This document shows, one piece after another, positions 22,820-34,101 of a stretch of DNA of 64,000 nt. The number at the start of each line of letters is the position of its first letter. Position 1 is the stretch's first letter. Location of the stretch: NCBI GenBank assembly GCA_030407085.1, contig CM059582.1, forward strand, positions 54,201,001-54,265,000, in the 5' to 3' direction. This stretch comes from Trichopria drosophilae. Taxonomy: Eukaryota; Arthropoda; Insecta; Hymenoptera; Diapriidae. The notes beneath the pieces were generated by a model. That model was not told where the DNA came from, ran no database searches, and saw only the letters and a list, made by a program, of their open reading frames with translations. Position numbers and translations under genes: made by a program.

Positions 22820-24280
22820 AATATTACATTTTAAACCCAGAGTAAGGAAAAAACTAAAGTACTGTAGTATCCTGCCTTTCCTGTATATTGTATTGATATT
22901 GGAAATTTATAGTTTCGGTTAGAAATAACACTCATTAAGTCTTATCACCAAAATGATTTGCAATCTATAAAATATAATTTATACATTATTAAAATAAAGA
23001 ATAAAGCTAATTTAATAATGAAGTGTGGTAAAATATATATGCAAAATAAATAAATACATATATTTTTTTACTAATTATAACCAATTTTTTTAATTATTCA
23101 CTCTTTATTTATAGTTACACGTATTCCATACCAAATTGTCCAAATATTGTAAGAAACTGTTAGTAGTTATAATTAATAGACGATTCTATAAGCCGAATGA
23201 CATGGAAGAATGGATTCCGCTTTATTTAGCTGGGTAGTAGGCTAATCTTATAACAGGTATCTTAAAATTACTCATCCATATTTGCATATTTAGATCATGT
23301 CCAATGTTTAAAAGCCCAACAGTCTGTGGTATGTTGACAAGTCATTTTAGTCATGCTTACGGTTTATTTAAACCCACGAAAAAAGAAAACAAAAAACCAC
23401 AAGCTCAATGATACTGAGACATTTACTTTTTACACATAATAGTTATATTTTAGATGAGATCGTTTAACTAGAAACTGATAGATAGTTCGATCACCCCTCC
23501 TACTCAAATTTCACCTGCGGAAAGACTGTTAGTTTAAGTATAATATATTATAAATATAGTGAAAACTGTCGCATTTCATTTCGTTAGTGAGGCTCCAAAA
23601 ATGACGTTTTATACGAGATCTACTGAGAAACCTAAAAGTTGAAATGGGAAAATTGTTCACGTTGTAGCGGTGTGTTTTGATATAAGGCACCATGATTACG
23701 GTGGCGGTATTTTAGAAGAATGTAAAGAAAAACTAGTGTTGGCGTGGTGCCTCGCTCGCTTCGCTCGCTCAGAAACTTCGACCCAATGGAGATTCGGCAA
23801 TTCCTTAATACTCGTTTGTTTACTAACAGCTTCCAATTATATTATAAAATTATATTGATATTTGGTGGTCCAATCATATTTAGGTCCAAGTGGCTTCGAT
23901 AGATATGTTACAACAATATAGTGTTTCCTATATGTATGAAAATTGAAAATGAGCATTTTCAAAACTTCGACCCCGACAACAGGCCAGCCGAAGTATTAAT
24001 AAATAAAAGTTGCAAAACACTTACTTCATGCACTTGTATTGTAATAGACTATTGGATGCATATTACATGTTTACTGTGTTTTACTAATTACTGTCTGTAT
24101 CATTATGATATATACTGTATATATACATATAATTCGTCAAAAATATCTTCAAAGTTTCAAAAAGATCTCTGACGGATATCTTTTAGATATCTATAAGACA
24201 TCTTTTAGATATATCGAAATAGTTATTTTCGTATAAAGGGCGTAAAAGAACTTATGCGTCCGTTGGTTATCACCGCGCCC
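22820..24280. other. AT-rich spacer
   Basis: No gene is seen. A short perfect inverted block CTCGCTCGCTTCGCTCGCTC at 23752-23771 may be a MITE remnant. A GATATCTTTTAGATATC-type cluster near 24173-24215 is low-complexity. Confidence 0.35.
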
Positions 24281-24340
24281 GAGGGGCTGGCGAAGACTAC
24301 CCCTGGGGGGTAGGGGGTCGAAACGTCGAAATTTGCTGAA
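24281..24340 (+). mobile_element. Weak Penelope-type hammerhead-like motif
   Basis: CTGGCGAAGA (24287-24296), a GC-rich potential stem (CTACCCC against GGGGGTAG) and GTCGAAACGTCG (24317-24328) follow the same order as the motif at 9311-9360, but with three extra bases in the first box. It is probably a degenerate terminal fragment. Confidence 0.35.
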
Positions 24341-24599
24341 AAACCATAGGGTAATTTTTTTGCCGAGGTGACCAAATTCAATACTTTTTCAGACAATAGT
24401 CATAAACATTTTAAACCAGTTTTTATGGCATTATCGTTGAGTTTAGGAAGAAAATGCATAAAACCTTTTTTGTAGAGAATTTAATGTTCTATCTTTTTTG
24501 TTTGAAACATTTTCAAATAAAATTTGTATTTTTCAAAATAAATGCAAAAAACTACGAAGAAACTTAATTAGGGCTAATGTTTTTTAGTAATGGACGGAT

Positions 24600-25412
24600 G
24601 CCCGAGCAAACAAATTTCGTCCGGCAAAAATACGGCAGAGGACCGGCACCGTATGTACGGCCGAAATATGGGATGGTAGCCGAAACGGTACTTAATTGTC
24701 CGGCAAACTGAAGCGGTTCAAAACCGTTGAAATGCGGCGAAGATGCGGCACATGTACGGCCAACATGTGGCGCAATTTTTCTGGCCAGAACTCAAAGTAC
24801 GGCATAGGAACGCCTGGCGTGCGGCAAGCATTCGGCAAAAGAAGTCCGCTTCGGGTGCGGAAAAACGACGGCACGAATACGGCAATGTATTTCTCGATTG
24901 AATTGGAAAATACGGCACACAAACGGCAGACGTGCAGCACGTATACGGCGAATCAAATTCGTACCAGATGCGGCAAAGCGACGGCAAAAGTGCGGCAATG
25001 TAATTCTCGATCGAATTGAAAAATGCGGCACACAAACGGCAGACGTGCGGCATGTAAGCGGCAAAACAAATCTGGTCCAGGTGCGGCAAAAGGATGGCAC
25101 GAATACGGCAATGTATTTCTCGATCGAATTGAAAAATACGGCAAACAAACGGCAGACATGGCGCACGCACACGGCGAATCAAATCCGGACCAGGTGCGGA
25201 AAAGAGACGGCAAAAGTGCGGCAATGTAATTCTCGATCGAATTGAAAAATGCGGCACACAAACGGAAGACGTGCGGCATGTAAGCGGCAAAACAAATCCG
25301 GTCCAGGTGCGGCAAAAGGTTGGCACGAATACGGCAATGTATTTCTCGATTGAATTGGAAATTTCGGCACACAAACTGTAGACGTGCGGCACGCATACGG
25401 CAAAACAATGCA
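24600..25412. repeat. Satellite, about 115-bp units rich in CGGCA
   Basis: The marker TGTAWTTCTCGATYGAATTG recurs near 24886, 24999, 25111, 25226 and 25339, spacing 113-116 bp. Alternate units are more alike (TGTATTT versus TGTAATT), suggesting a dimeric higher-order unit of about 228 bp. Each unit contains many CGGCA words and ACAAACGGCAGACGTGCGGC. Long open frames exist on both strands (up to 231 codons on -) because the unit lacks stops and is close to a multiple of three. They are periodic and unlike real proteins. Confidence 0.9.
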
Positions 25413-26930
25413 TGATTCTCGCGTCTCAAAACAAATTATGCGGACACCTTTTTGATTGTCTATAAGATTACTGCAGTCCCATAAGCATTGCAGTGTTTAG
25501 TTGTTTACAGAAAACGAATGTAAACAGTAGCAAGTATTGTCTAATATGCCTTTCCCACAATATACAAGGATGGCATAGTCGATGAAGCGTTGCAGCGATT
25601 AGTCGTTCATGGTACTATGGTGGTGAGTTTATTTCTCTTGAATGTTAAGACCTTCACGACTTTTAGAGATTGAATTCCAATTGTTATTCAAGTGTTATTA
25701 TTTTATTGATTGAAAACCACTGCTTTTCGAATCCGTCGCTGGCGAATACGACGCTAACTTCAGCGTCTTCAAATAATTAAGAAAAATTAAAACAAGAACC
25801 CAAAAGATAGATTCTCACTCAACATTAACATCCACGTCATGAGAATTGGATGCATCAACTCCCGCAAAAATATCCCTCGGTGGCAAATAAGTGTTGCACT
25901 TAATGAATTCTGAAAATTCAGAATTTTGAAAATCCAAAAATGCCAAAAATCTAATATTTCAACGACGCTTTTGTATATTTTGCTGCCATTTTGAATTGAA
26001 CTATATTTTGTTATCAGTAATGATGTCGATGTCCGATTTCTGTATCGCTTTCTGACGAAAAATATATGAAAAAAGGACAAAAAAAATCATGTATTTATAC
26101 TACATCGATGTGAAATGTTCGGTATGTGCTTAGTTTGTTTTAAGGTAATTGAAGGTACAAATATCAAATTTTAAAAAAATCGCCAAAAAATGTGCATTTT
26201 TTTAAGTTAAAGATAATAAATAACCGGTAAATCGATTTTTTTTTAATTTTGAACTTCGCCAATCAAAAGAGCAACCTTAAAAATTGCTTACTAAAAGCAT
26301 TCAGCCATATATTTAATAACGGAATAGTTATAGATAGATCTGACGTCATATTTTCAAAATTGAAAATGGCAGATTAAAATGTAAACAGTTGCTCGATTTA
26401 GACAAAATTTATTATATAAGTTTTCGGGCTCGCAAACTACTAAACTGATCATAGAATTTTTATGTTTAGTGATTGTCCGCGATATTGTCTCTGCCATTTT
26501 TAATGTTAGAGGTCTATAATTAGATTCGTAATTAATGCCTTTGAAATCCCCTCGAGTGCCCAGTTTAATCATGTCTCTAAAGTTAGCAGCGTAAAGTCAG
26601 CAGCCGCGACCATTCCAAGATGTATAATTTAAGTATCTTTTAAGGCCAATTAAGTGCCCCAATCCTAAATTTGCCTCTCGCATAGGCTCCGAGAAGCTAG
26701 CTTAATACAAGGTTAGCGCACATATTCTAACTCGAAAAAAAGGTATATAAATAATTGTGCTTGACGGGATATTAAGGCTAATTTAAGGCTCTTCAAATAA
26801 TAAGGAAACCAGAATAAGAATACGTAGAGCGCAATGTGGTACACCTAAAAACGCATTTTAAGTTCAAAGTTCGATTTTATTTTAATGCACGATTTTCAAG
26901 ATCTCTATTGGCTTCCATTGTATGTAAAAA
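25413..26930. other. Spacer of old repeats
   Basis: No gene is supported. A CAAAATGGCAG-type box near 26360-26375, as found in the foldback elements, marks old insertions. The segment GATGGCATAGTCGATGAAGC near 25570 is faintly tRNA/SINE-like but no paired B box is placed correctly. Confidence 0.35.
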
Positions 26931-26959
26931 AATATTTTATGGCAGTGCCCTGTTTTCGT

Positions 26960-28110
26960 TAATCAGGGTCAGGTACTCACGGAACTAGCAGCGCAAATGT
27001 GGTGTGTAAAATCAAATTTAATGTTAAAATTTTGAATGACGCTGAAGTATTAGCCAGCTGCTGATTCGAATAGGAGCATTCAGGAATAATGGATTCTGCC
27101 CTGGTGTATAACCTCGGGAAAACCCATATACATAGATACCTTTCTAACAATGCAAAGCAACTGTAGGGTCCGTTAGGCGTTGCAGCGCCTACAGTAGAAA
27201 CTTGATAAGATGTCACCGCGTTAATACGTCATCTGGATAAGACGTCGTTTCATGTACTCCCCGCATCCCCACCACTGCCTTGTCTGTCAGCGAAGTGGTA
27301 AAACGGAAAACTTGGAAGAAACAAGTGAAATCGAAATTCAGGTTGGTGGGAAAATGAAAAAGAGGGTTGGTCCGCATGTTCCGTGTCACATTTTGAGTAT
27401 AAACTTCGTAGAATACCCAGATAGATGTTTAGATTACAGAAATTATAATTTTGTTGCGTTTATGTGGTAAAAAAACAGAGGGGCCCCAAATGAAATATTT
27501 TGTGTTGGGACGTCTATGGATTTCGTTTAGTGACCGTTCATTGAACGTTCGGAACTTCACGCGCATAAAGAGGATTAAGTTCCTACAGAGCCAGCTGCGC
27601 AAATAGGGTACATGTGATATTGCATTTAACGTTACAATTTTGATATCAATGCAGGGTATTAAGGCTCTTTAATTTAATCGCAAGCATTTAAATGACTTGA
27701 AACTCTGCATTGAAAAAATTTCGAAATTTTAACATTATATGCGATTTGACATGTACCCCATATACGCTACTCGCTCTGTAGGAACTTAGTCCTCATTAGC
27801 GATCAAATGCTATAGCCATAAAATATTTTATCGCATGATAGGCAAGCATTTAAAGATCCTTAAAATCCTGCATTGAAATAATATGGAAATATTATTATTA
27901 AATGCTATTTTACATGTATTACATTTGCGCTTCTGTCACCGCAGGAACTTATTGTTAGCCCTCTTTAGGGAACAAATGGCACAACCGTAAAGTATTTTAT
28001 GGCATAAATCGCAAGCTTTTACATAGCCTTAAAATCTTGCATTCCAATAAAATCGAGCTTTAAACTCGAAATGCGTTTTTATGTACACCACCTTGCGCTC
28101 TGTTTTCATA
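26960..28110. repeat. Cluster of degenerate direct and inverted repeats
   Basis: A module containing ACATGT(A)CCC, a TTTGCGC-like block, GTAGGAACTTA and CATTTAAAGATCCTTAAAATC occurs at about 27715-27890, 27900-28040 and partly 28060-28110 (same sense). It is inverted at about 26965-27045 and 27555-27640. Copies are 150-165 bp and diverged. The short segment 27198-27256 (AAGATGTCACCGCGTTAATA) is a fragment of the MITE at 44356-44669. Confidence 0.55.
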
Positions 28111-28507
28111 TTCTGACTTTAATGTTTTTGGATAGATTAATTTTTAAACTTCTTTCTTTTGATACTTTAAGAGCCTCAATTAGCCTTCAAAGTCCTGTAA
28201 AGGGCAATTTTTTATATGTAATTTTTTGCGAGTTAGGGCATGTGCGGTGCTAACCTTATATTAAACTGTGCGAGCTGTAAATTTCAGATTAGGGCACTTA
28301 GTTAGTCTTAAAATAGACTTAAATAATTATCGATCTTGTAACATTAGTCTGCCGTTAAAATTTTTATACGTAGTTTAATCGGATACATTGATATCGAATG
28401 TCAACGCTAAACTTACAATTAAGGAATATTACAATATTCCTTATTAACTGTATTTTTGTAATTGAGTTTTAACTTTCTAACTAACACGTACATTTTAATA
28501 TTTGTAG

Positions 28508-30053
28508 CTGATCAACAATATTTAGAAGATCTTGAATGCGACCACGAAGGTAATATTCTGCCAAGAGAAATTAGAATTTGTAAAATGTCTATGAACAAAA
28601 ATGCAAATTTAAGGCAGACCACGGAGGCGGAAATTGCTCAAGACATTTTTGGGGTATGGATATGTCTCACAACGTATATTGTTGTAAAAATTCGTTAATT
28701 CAATGAACATATATTATATATGTCTTATATTATTTAGTTTATGATGCTATTTTGTAATGTTTGTTTTACAGTATGATGAAATTACCGTAAATGCGACCGA
28801 ACGAGTGGTGGACGAGCCCTTGGCAGAGCCTATTGCAGGGCCTAGTGAAGAGCCCTCTGCGTCCACTTCTGTGCAGAAAGGTATTATAATTGTATTTTCA
28901 CAGCTAAATATTATTTTTCACTTAATTATGTAAATAATAATTAATTGAATGAAACATAATTTTCAGTAATAATTGAAACATGCACGCAGTTACAAAAACA
29001 TATGAAAACCCTGATGGGAGTAGTAGGTGCCGATAAAGATAACACAGAAGAAGACACTGTAAGTATATTCTGTATAGTAAGGCAACAATAACCCACGAAG
29101 TAAAAAATATTTGTATAAAATTACTGCGCCATTCAGAATAGTAAAATTATAATTTTGCAGTGATCAAATTACGTCTCTCAATTCGAAATTATACTACTGT
29201 TAGTGATGCTTGAATTTGTTAATTTTTTAGGCAAATCTCACTGGCTCGTAAAATTAAGAATTATGATATGATATGCAGAAATGTTTTGGTTAATATGTCA
29301 TATACAAATTTATATGAAATTATAGGTGGAATTAATGCCAAAAAGCGGAGTCCGAATGAATGAAATTCAGGTCATACTAATAACCAAAAAATGGAAGGCC
29401 AATCCCGCCGAAGTAACAAGGCAGCTGTTATTGGTTATCTACGGCAAGGACACCCTAAAAACAATGTCCACCACCGGAAAAGGTGGTAGAGTAGGAGTGC
29501 CGGAGAATGTGCGAGATGCCATATTTTGTAAGAATTTGACATTTATTAAATTTTATTTTAATTAAAGTAAGAATGTAATATGTTGTATCTTTATATTAAG
29601 TCTTTTTACCTTTTTTTAGATCACATATGTACCAGGTACTCAGTGAAATTAACAAAAGTTAAATTCATTAATAAAATAACGAAATTTTGTAATGACTTAA
29701 GGAATCCGCGCGATAGGCGGAGGAAAAATTTAGCTGAAAAAACTAGTGAAAATGACAGCAGTGAAAACCTTAATCTAATAAGAGAAAATGAGACCAGTGA
29801 GCCCGCGAGGATGAATGTTGTGAATGTGCCAGTTTTGAAAGAGGTGGGAGAACGTGAAAAAGGAATGAGTGAAGTGAACAAACGGAAATTAATTGATAAT
29901 GGAATGAATGAGTCTGTCAGAATGAATGGTAAGCGATTGAAAAAAAAAAGAATGAACGACAAAAGAGAGAGAATGAAAGAGAAAGGCGACATGATTTTGA
30001 GCGAAGACGAGAGAATGGTTATGAATGGAATAGAAGAAAGATGGGAAAAATGA
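28508..30053 (+). CDS. BEN-domain protein, five 3' exons, 5' end not found
   Basis: Exons 28508-28653, 28772-28880, 28967-29058, 29326-29527 and 29620-30053 have GT-AG borders and compatible phases (1,0,1,0,1), giving at least 326 residues to the TGA. Exon 4 encodes VTRQLLLVIYGKDTLKTMS...PENVRDAIF, joined to YHICTRYSVKLTKVKFIN. This helical pattern with the central L..ALF/IYGxDxL, S.TG and PxxVxDAI blocks fits the BEN domain of chromatin-associated and transcription factors. Exon 2 is acidic and Pro-rich; the region after the domain is a Lys/Arg/Glu/Met-rich tail of degenerate repeats, likely nuclear. Exon 1 requires an upstream exon ending in phase 1, which I did not find in 25.4-28.4 kb. 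AATAAA lies at 30128-30133. Confidence 0.75.
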
Positions 30054-30720
30054 GTCTCGGCGAAAGAGAGAGTATGAAAGAAAAAGGAATGGAAGTGAAA
30101 GACAAGAAAATGTGAACAGATACAAGAAATAAATTTCAATTTCTATTATCTAAATAAATAATAACTGTATTAAAACTGAACTTGATAATCATTGAACCTA
30201 TCATTGAGCCATTATACTAATCCAAATAATTGCAATAAATGCAAAATATATAAAAAGATGGGTCGCTCAGCGTCCTATTAATATAGATAACTATTTAAAA
30301 AATAAGTTATCCTATGTATTGATTTATAACCCACCCCCACCCCCTTTGAGCAATGTTCTCTTTCAACGAGATTTAATACTCTTACCTTTCATAGCCATAG
30401 TTTCAGGGGCAAACAAAAATTTCTTATTCTCACCAGAAAGAAGTAAAAGTTTTTCCATATATTTTTTGTTCTTCTTTGCTGTGCTGGGTTTGAATAAATA
30501 TTTTCCGTGTAATTTGTTTGTGGAGTAATACTTGTTAATAATATGGACAATACAGCTAGGAAATATTAAAGAAACCAACGAAGTTTCAACGTAGGGCATG
30601 ACAGATTCTCTAACCTGAAGTAAAATTTAAAATGCAAATCTTTTTTTACCATTGTCTTGTAAACATTCTTTCCTTTCTGAAGGAATTGGAATTACATGCA
30701 AAGACGATTCCATAGCAGTA
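30054..30720. other. 3' flank of the BEN gene and spacer
   Basis: Directly after the stop, a frame shifted by one base continues the same Lys/Glu/Met repeat style for about 20 codons to TGA near 30116, so the tail was once longer or its end shifts easily. The rest is AT-rich with no gene. Confidence 0.45.
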
Positions 30721-30721
30721 T

Positions 30722-30856
30722 TTGTACCGCCGCTTTATCGCACCTGGAGTGGGCTTCCTTCGCCGTATGCGTGCCGCACGTCTGCCGTTTGTGTGCCGCA
30801 TTTGCCAATTCGATCGAGAAATACATCGCCGCACTTTTACCGTCGCCTGCGTACCG
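30722..30856 (-). repeat. Single inverted copy of the 115-bp satellite unit
   Basis: Read on the minus strand, this segment has the same order as the array at 24600-25412, including CGATCGAATTGGC, CACAAACGGCAGACGTGCGGC and CACTCCAGGTGCG. It places satellite sequence on both sides of the BEN gene, in opposite orientation. Confidence 0.85.
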
Positions 30857-31018
30857 AAGGACACCCATCACAATGGGCAAACAGTCCTGGGGGCAACAAG
30901 TTTCCACCTCAAGTCTGGGTTAAAATAACAACTATGGAAACCCCCCTTAGATTATGCATATCTAAGGACACCCATCACAATGGGCGAACAGTCCTGGGGG
31001 CAAAGAGTTTCCACCTCA
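30857..31018. repeat. 55-bp direct repeat, 107-bp period
   Basis: AAGGACACCCATCACAATGG through GTTTCCACCTCA occurs at 30857-30912 and 30964-31018 with only a few differences. Confidence 0.9.
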
Positions 31019-31324
31019 CCTTTTCAAACCATTACACTAATGTATGATGCTGCCGTGGGTACTCGGTATGTATTTATTGTATGATATTTTTGTAACAGAC
31101 AGCAAAGAAAGATAAATACATTAAAAAACAATCTATTTGTGTTATTATGCGAAACTACGGTCAGGAATTATAAACCCTCCTACCGAACAAGATCAATATC
31201 ATTATTACTTTGTGCCTCGAAGAAGATCAATAAGGATCGGTGACAGTTCCCATTTTGCACGCCGCGGTATGACTGAGTGAGTAGTATCCTTTATTTTGTT
31301 ATATTTATTTATGATTAATTTCAT

Positions 31325-31388
31325 GTCTTGGGCAGGGTCTGCTCACATAGCCTAACTGACGAGTCCGTGGGCAGACCTGGGACGAAAC
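31325..31388 (+). ncRNA. Hammerhead ribozyme sequence, canonical core
   Basis: All conserved parts are in order: cleavage triplet GUC (31325-31327), stem I UUGGGC pairing with GCCUAA (31328-31333 and 31350-31355), CUGACGA (31356-31362), stem II GUCC pairing with GGAC (31363-31366 and 31380-31383) and GAAAC (31384-31388). This would be a permuted form opening at stem III, where only two to three pairs (AC/GU plus one A-U) can form. The loops of stems I (31334-31349) and II (31367-31379) contain a complementary pair, AGGGUCUGCUCAC and GUGGGCAGACCU. That allows a loop-loop contact or, alternatively, a competing hairpin around the core. Self-cleavage is predicted, not shown. Hammerheads in insects are known from Penelope-like elements and satellite RNAs. 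Confidence 0.7.
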
Positions 31389-33896
31389 ACCAATCCATGT
31401 TTAACAATAACAATATATAAAATTAATTATGCATGTAATAAAATTATTTATGGTCCGTCAACCATTTAATATTAATCGTTACAACGTATAGTCCGAACTT
31501 CACTAGTGTGAGGTTCTACTATATATTCATATAACCTGCTTTTACAACCGGTACGTAAATACTTTCTATAGGTTTTATCAACAGGAACCAGTTGCTTTCG
31601 GATAGCGTCGCAAATCTTACATTCAAAGAAAAAAGTTTTAGCACTTGTATTGAAAGCTACACTGTGTATTTCCATTCAAGAATATCCTTATCTTTAACCG
31701 CCAAAAATACTGCAATTTTTATTTGGTGATGGATAACGCCACAAAAATTAATTTTTAATGAGGACAGTTAGACTTTTAATTAGAGAGAGCTAACTTGAGA
31801 AATAACTTTGGAAGGAAATTCGCTGGCAGAATACACAAAGTTTTCCATAAAGTTCCAAAATATCGTCGCTGTATGTATATGAACTGATATCCTTATTCCA
31901 TATCTTCTAGCGAGCCGTAGAGACTATTTTTTAAAACTATTTTTTAAAATAGTCTTTGACGTTGTTGGATAGCATATGCCCTAATAACAAAAGCTGGTAG
32001 AAAATCTGCATAATGTCAGGGTAGTTGGCATTATGCCGACTTTCTGCCAACTTTTATAACTAGGGTGACGATTGCGACCCTGAACTACTACATCTAGATC
32101 TACTTCTTGAAATTGATCATTAAACGTGTACTATATTTTTACTTTTAAGATTTATGAAAGGACGCTTCCGAAGAATCAAATTCGTTACAGAATGTAGAAA
32201 CTTAAACAGCACGAAAACTATGGTTGTGATAACTCGCATTTTGCAACACTATTGTCTTCTGAAAATTGTCGACTGTGAGTAAAAAAGTTCTATTTTCATG
32301 TAGTAATAAAGACGGTTTTATCTCATAGTCGCCAAAAAGTGTTCCTCGTGAACTTTTTCTATTGTCACACAGAGATAGAACACTTTTTAACGCCATAACG
32401 AGATAGAACCTCCTTTATTCTAACAACAAAATAGAACCTTATTGATGAGGATACATTTCAATGTGATGCAGAATATGAAAAATGTGGACATATGTTGAAT
32501 TTAACATTTTTAGGAAGGAATAAACAATAGAACGACATTAATGCATGAATTATTTCCAGAGATATAAATATATAATAAGTAAATAGTTTATGAGTTTATG
32601 GTATACTTTTTTTCCCTTTCGCCAGTGTTCGTCTGCGACCGTAGCCTTTATCAGCTAACCTAAGGATATAGGCAGGCTTATTTAATTAATTAGCACACCC
32701 CCTCCCCCTCGCCCGGCACATGATGAACCTCTTTATCTAGATCATCTTGACTCCCACCCTCCTGGAGCGGATCACGTTAATTCGTTTCTTGTCAGCAGCA
32801 TGAAAGACTTCGATCTTCGCCGCTACTAATTCGAGCTAAGGAAATAATGTGTCTCTAGCCAGAAGAGTACACTGCAATACGGTCATATCCTAAATTATCT
32901 ACTTTAAGAAACGATCGTATTCCATAGTTTTATCCTTATAATTGATACCATAGTAGACTTATAACATCGTAAACTAAATGGTGATATCTTCAAGTCAACG
33001 TTAAAATATGACGAAATTCCGGGACTCTACTGTGCTCTGAACATTATCAAAATCATTGGAAATCAACAAAGAGTATGCCATTGATTCAATGTTACAGTTT
33101 CTAATTAAAATTCTTATTGTGCTTAGGCCATTTACAAAGGCAAAATACTAATATGGTGTTCTGCATGATGAAATTTGAAAAAGTAAACCACGTATAGTAC
33201 ACCCTTAGCCCAGTAAACAACTTAAAGTTTGACGGCAGAAATAATGACATCTTTGCTGCATTACCAAATATACGGAGTTACGATTGAGCATAAAGTCCCT
33301 ATGCAAAGATGCACGATGGCTTAAGGAGGCGTTTGAAAGGTTGAAAAATTCGGTTTTTCACGCATCATTTGAAAAATATAAACTTTACGTAAATATATGT
33401 CTATAAACGTTTTGTAGCTTAGAACAATTTCGATTTTTATTTTTAAAAAATTTGTATTTAGGAGAATCATATTTGTATATTTACGTTTCGTGGAAATAGA
33501 AAAAAAATATTTACATGATTTACAAGTTCCATACAAACATAAAATGATAGTCTTTTTTTCTTCATCTTCTGCTTCTTTGCCGTCTTCGTTCAAATCAGTG
33601 ACCTGATGGGTTGAACACATAAACGAAAACATTCTGAATAGGCTATAAGTTGAAGATCCCGTCGGGTTCAGGACAATATGCTGTTAAAACTGGCTAATGC
33701 GATTTTTCATAATTTCAGATAACTTACAGTAACAATCTGCTCCATGCATAAATCTGTCTTTTTTAACACCGCACTTTTTATTAGCGATGCCTACAAAATG
33801 GTATGTCATCAACACTATTTTATAGGAAATTTAATAAATGAAGATATTTCCAGAAAGGAAAAAGAAAAATGTTTTTTATCATGATTTACGAACAAC
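31389..33896. other. Spacer with MITE fragments
   Basis: CACTAGTGTGAGGTTCTACT at 31502-31521 is one end of the MITE family seen complete at 44104-44354. On the minus strand near 33610-33550 a short acidic frame after an ATCAG acceptor (VTDLNEDGKEAEDEEKK) could be an orphan exon, but nothing else supports it. No other gene was seen. Confidence 0.35.
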
Positions 33897-34096
33897 TTAA
33901 TAATATTTAGGAATTGCGTTTTTTACATTCAACTTTTCTAGAAATACCAAAGATATTAATTGAAAAATGGCCGAGAATTTTCGGAAATATATAAAACTCA
34001 CTTATTTCCGAAAATTCTCGGGCAGTTCTCAATTAATTTCTTTGGTATTTTCTAGAAAAGTTGAATGTAAAAAAAGCAGTTCCTAAATATTATTAA
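33897..34096. repeat. Palindromic repeat, about 90-bp arms, TTAA at both ends
   Basis: The arms begin TTAATAATATTTAGGAA and meet around TATATAAAACTCACTTA. Inside are TTCTAGAAATACCAAAGAT and GAGAATTTTCGGAAATA with their inverses. TTAA stands at each end (33897-33900 and 34093-34096). This is the best copy of a family with relatives at about 35295-35405, 39440-39470, 39755-39870, 41995-42130, 42340-42480, 43630-43700 and 60600-60750. Confidence 0.85.
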
Positions 34097-34101
34097 GGGT
34101 A

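Noticed and set aside
24717..25412. CRISPR-like array
   Set aside because: The direct repeats are long satellite units in a eukaryotic genome, without short conserved repeats separated by unique spacers.
24718..25429. Long minus-strand frames (up to 231 codons) across the CGGCA satellite
   Set aside because: They are periodic with the 115-bp unit and open in several frames on both strands; the translation is Cys/Arg-rich repeat without domains.
25565..25740. tRNA- or SINE-like sequence
   Set aside because: An A-box-like stretch exists, but the B-box-like TTCGAATCC is about 150 bp away and no cloverleaf can be drawn.
29621..30139. 172-codon minus-strand frame opposite the BEN gene
   Set aside because: Mirror of the Lys/Glu-rich exon (gives Ser/Phe/Leu repeats); the + strand has coherent splice sites and a domain.
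33550..33612. Possible minus-strand exon (acidic, VTDLNEDGKEAE)
   Set aside because: The acceptor is plausible, but there is no donor, start or neighbouring exon, and it is only about 20 codons.
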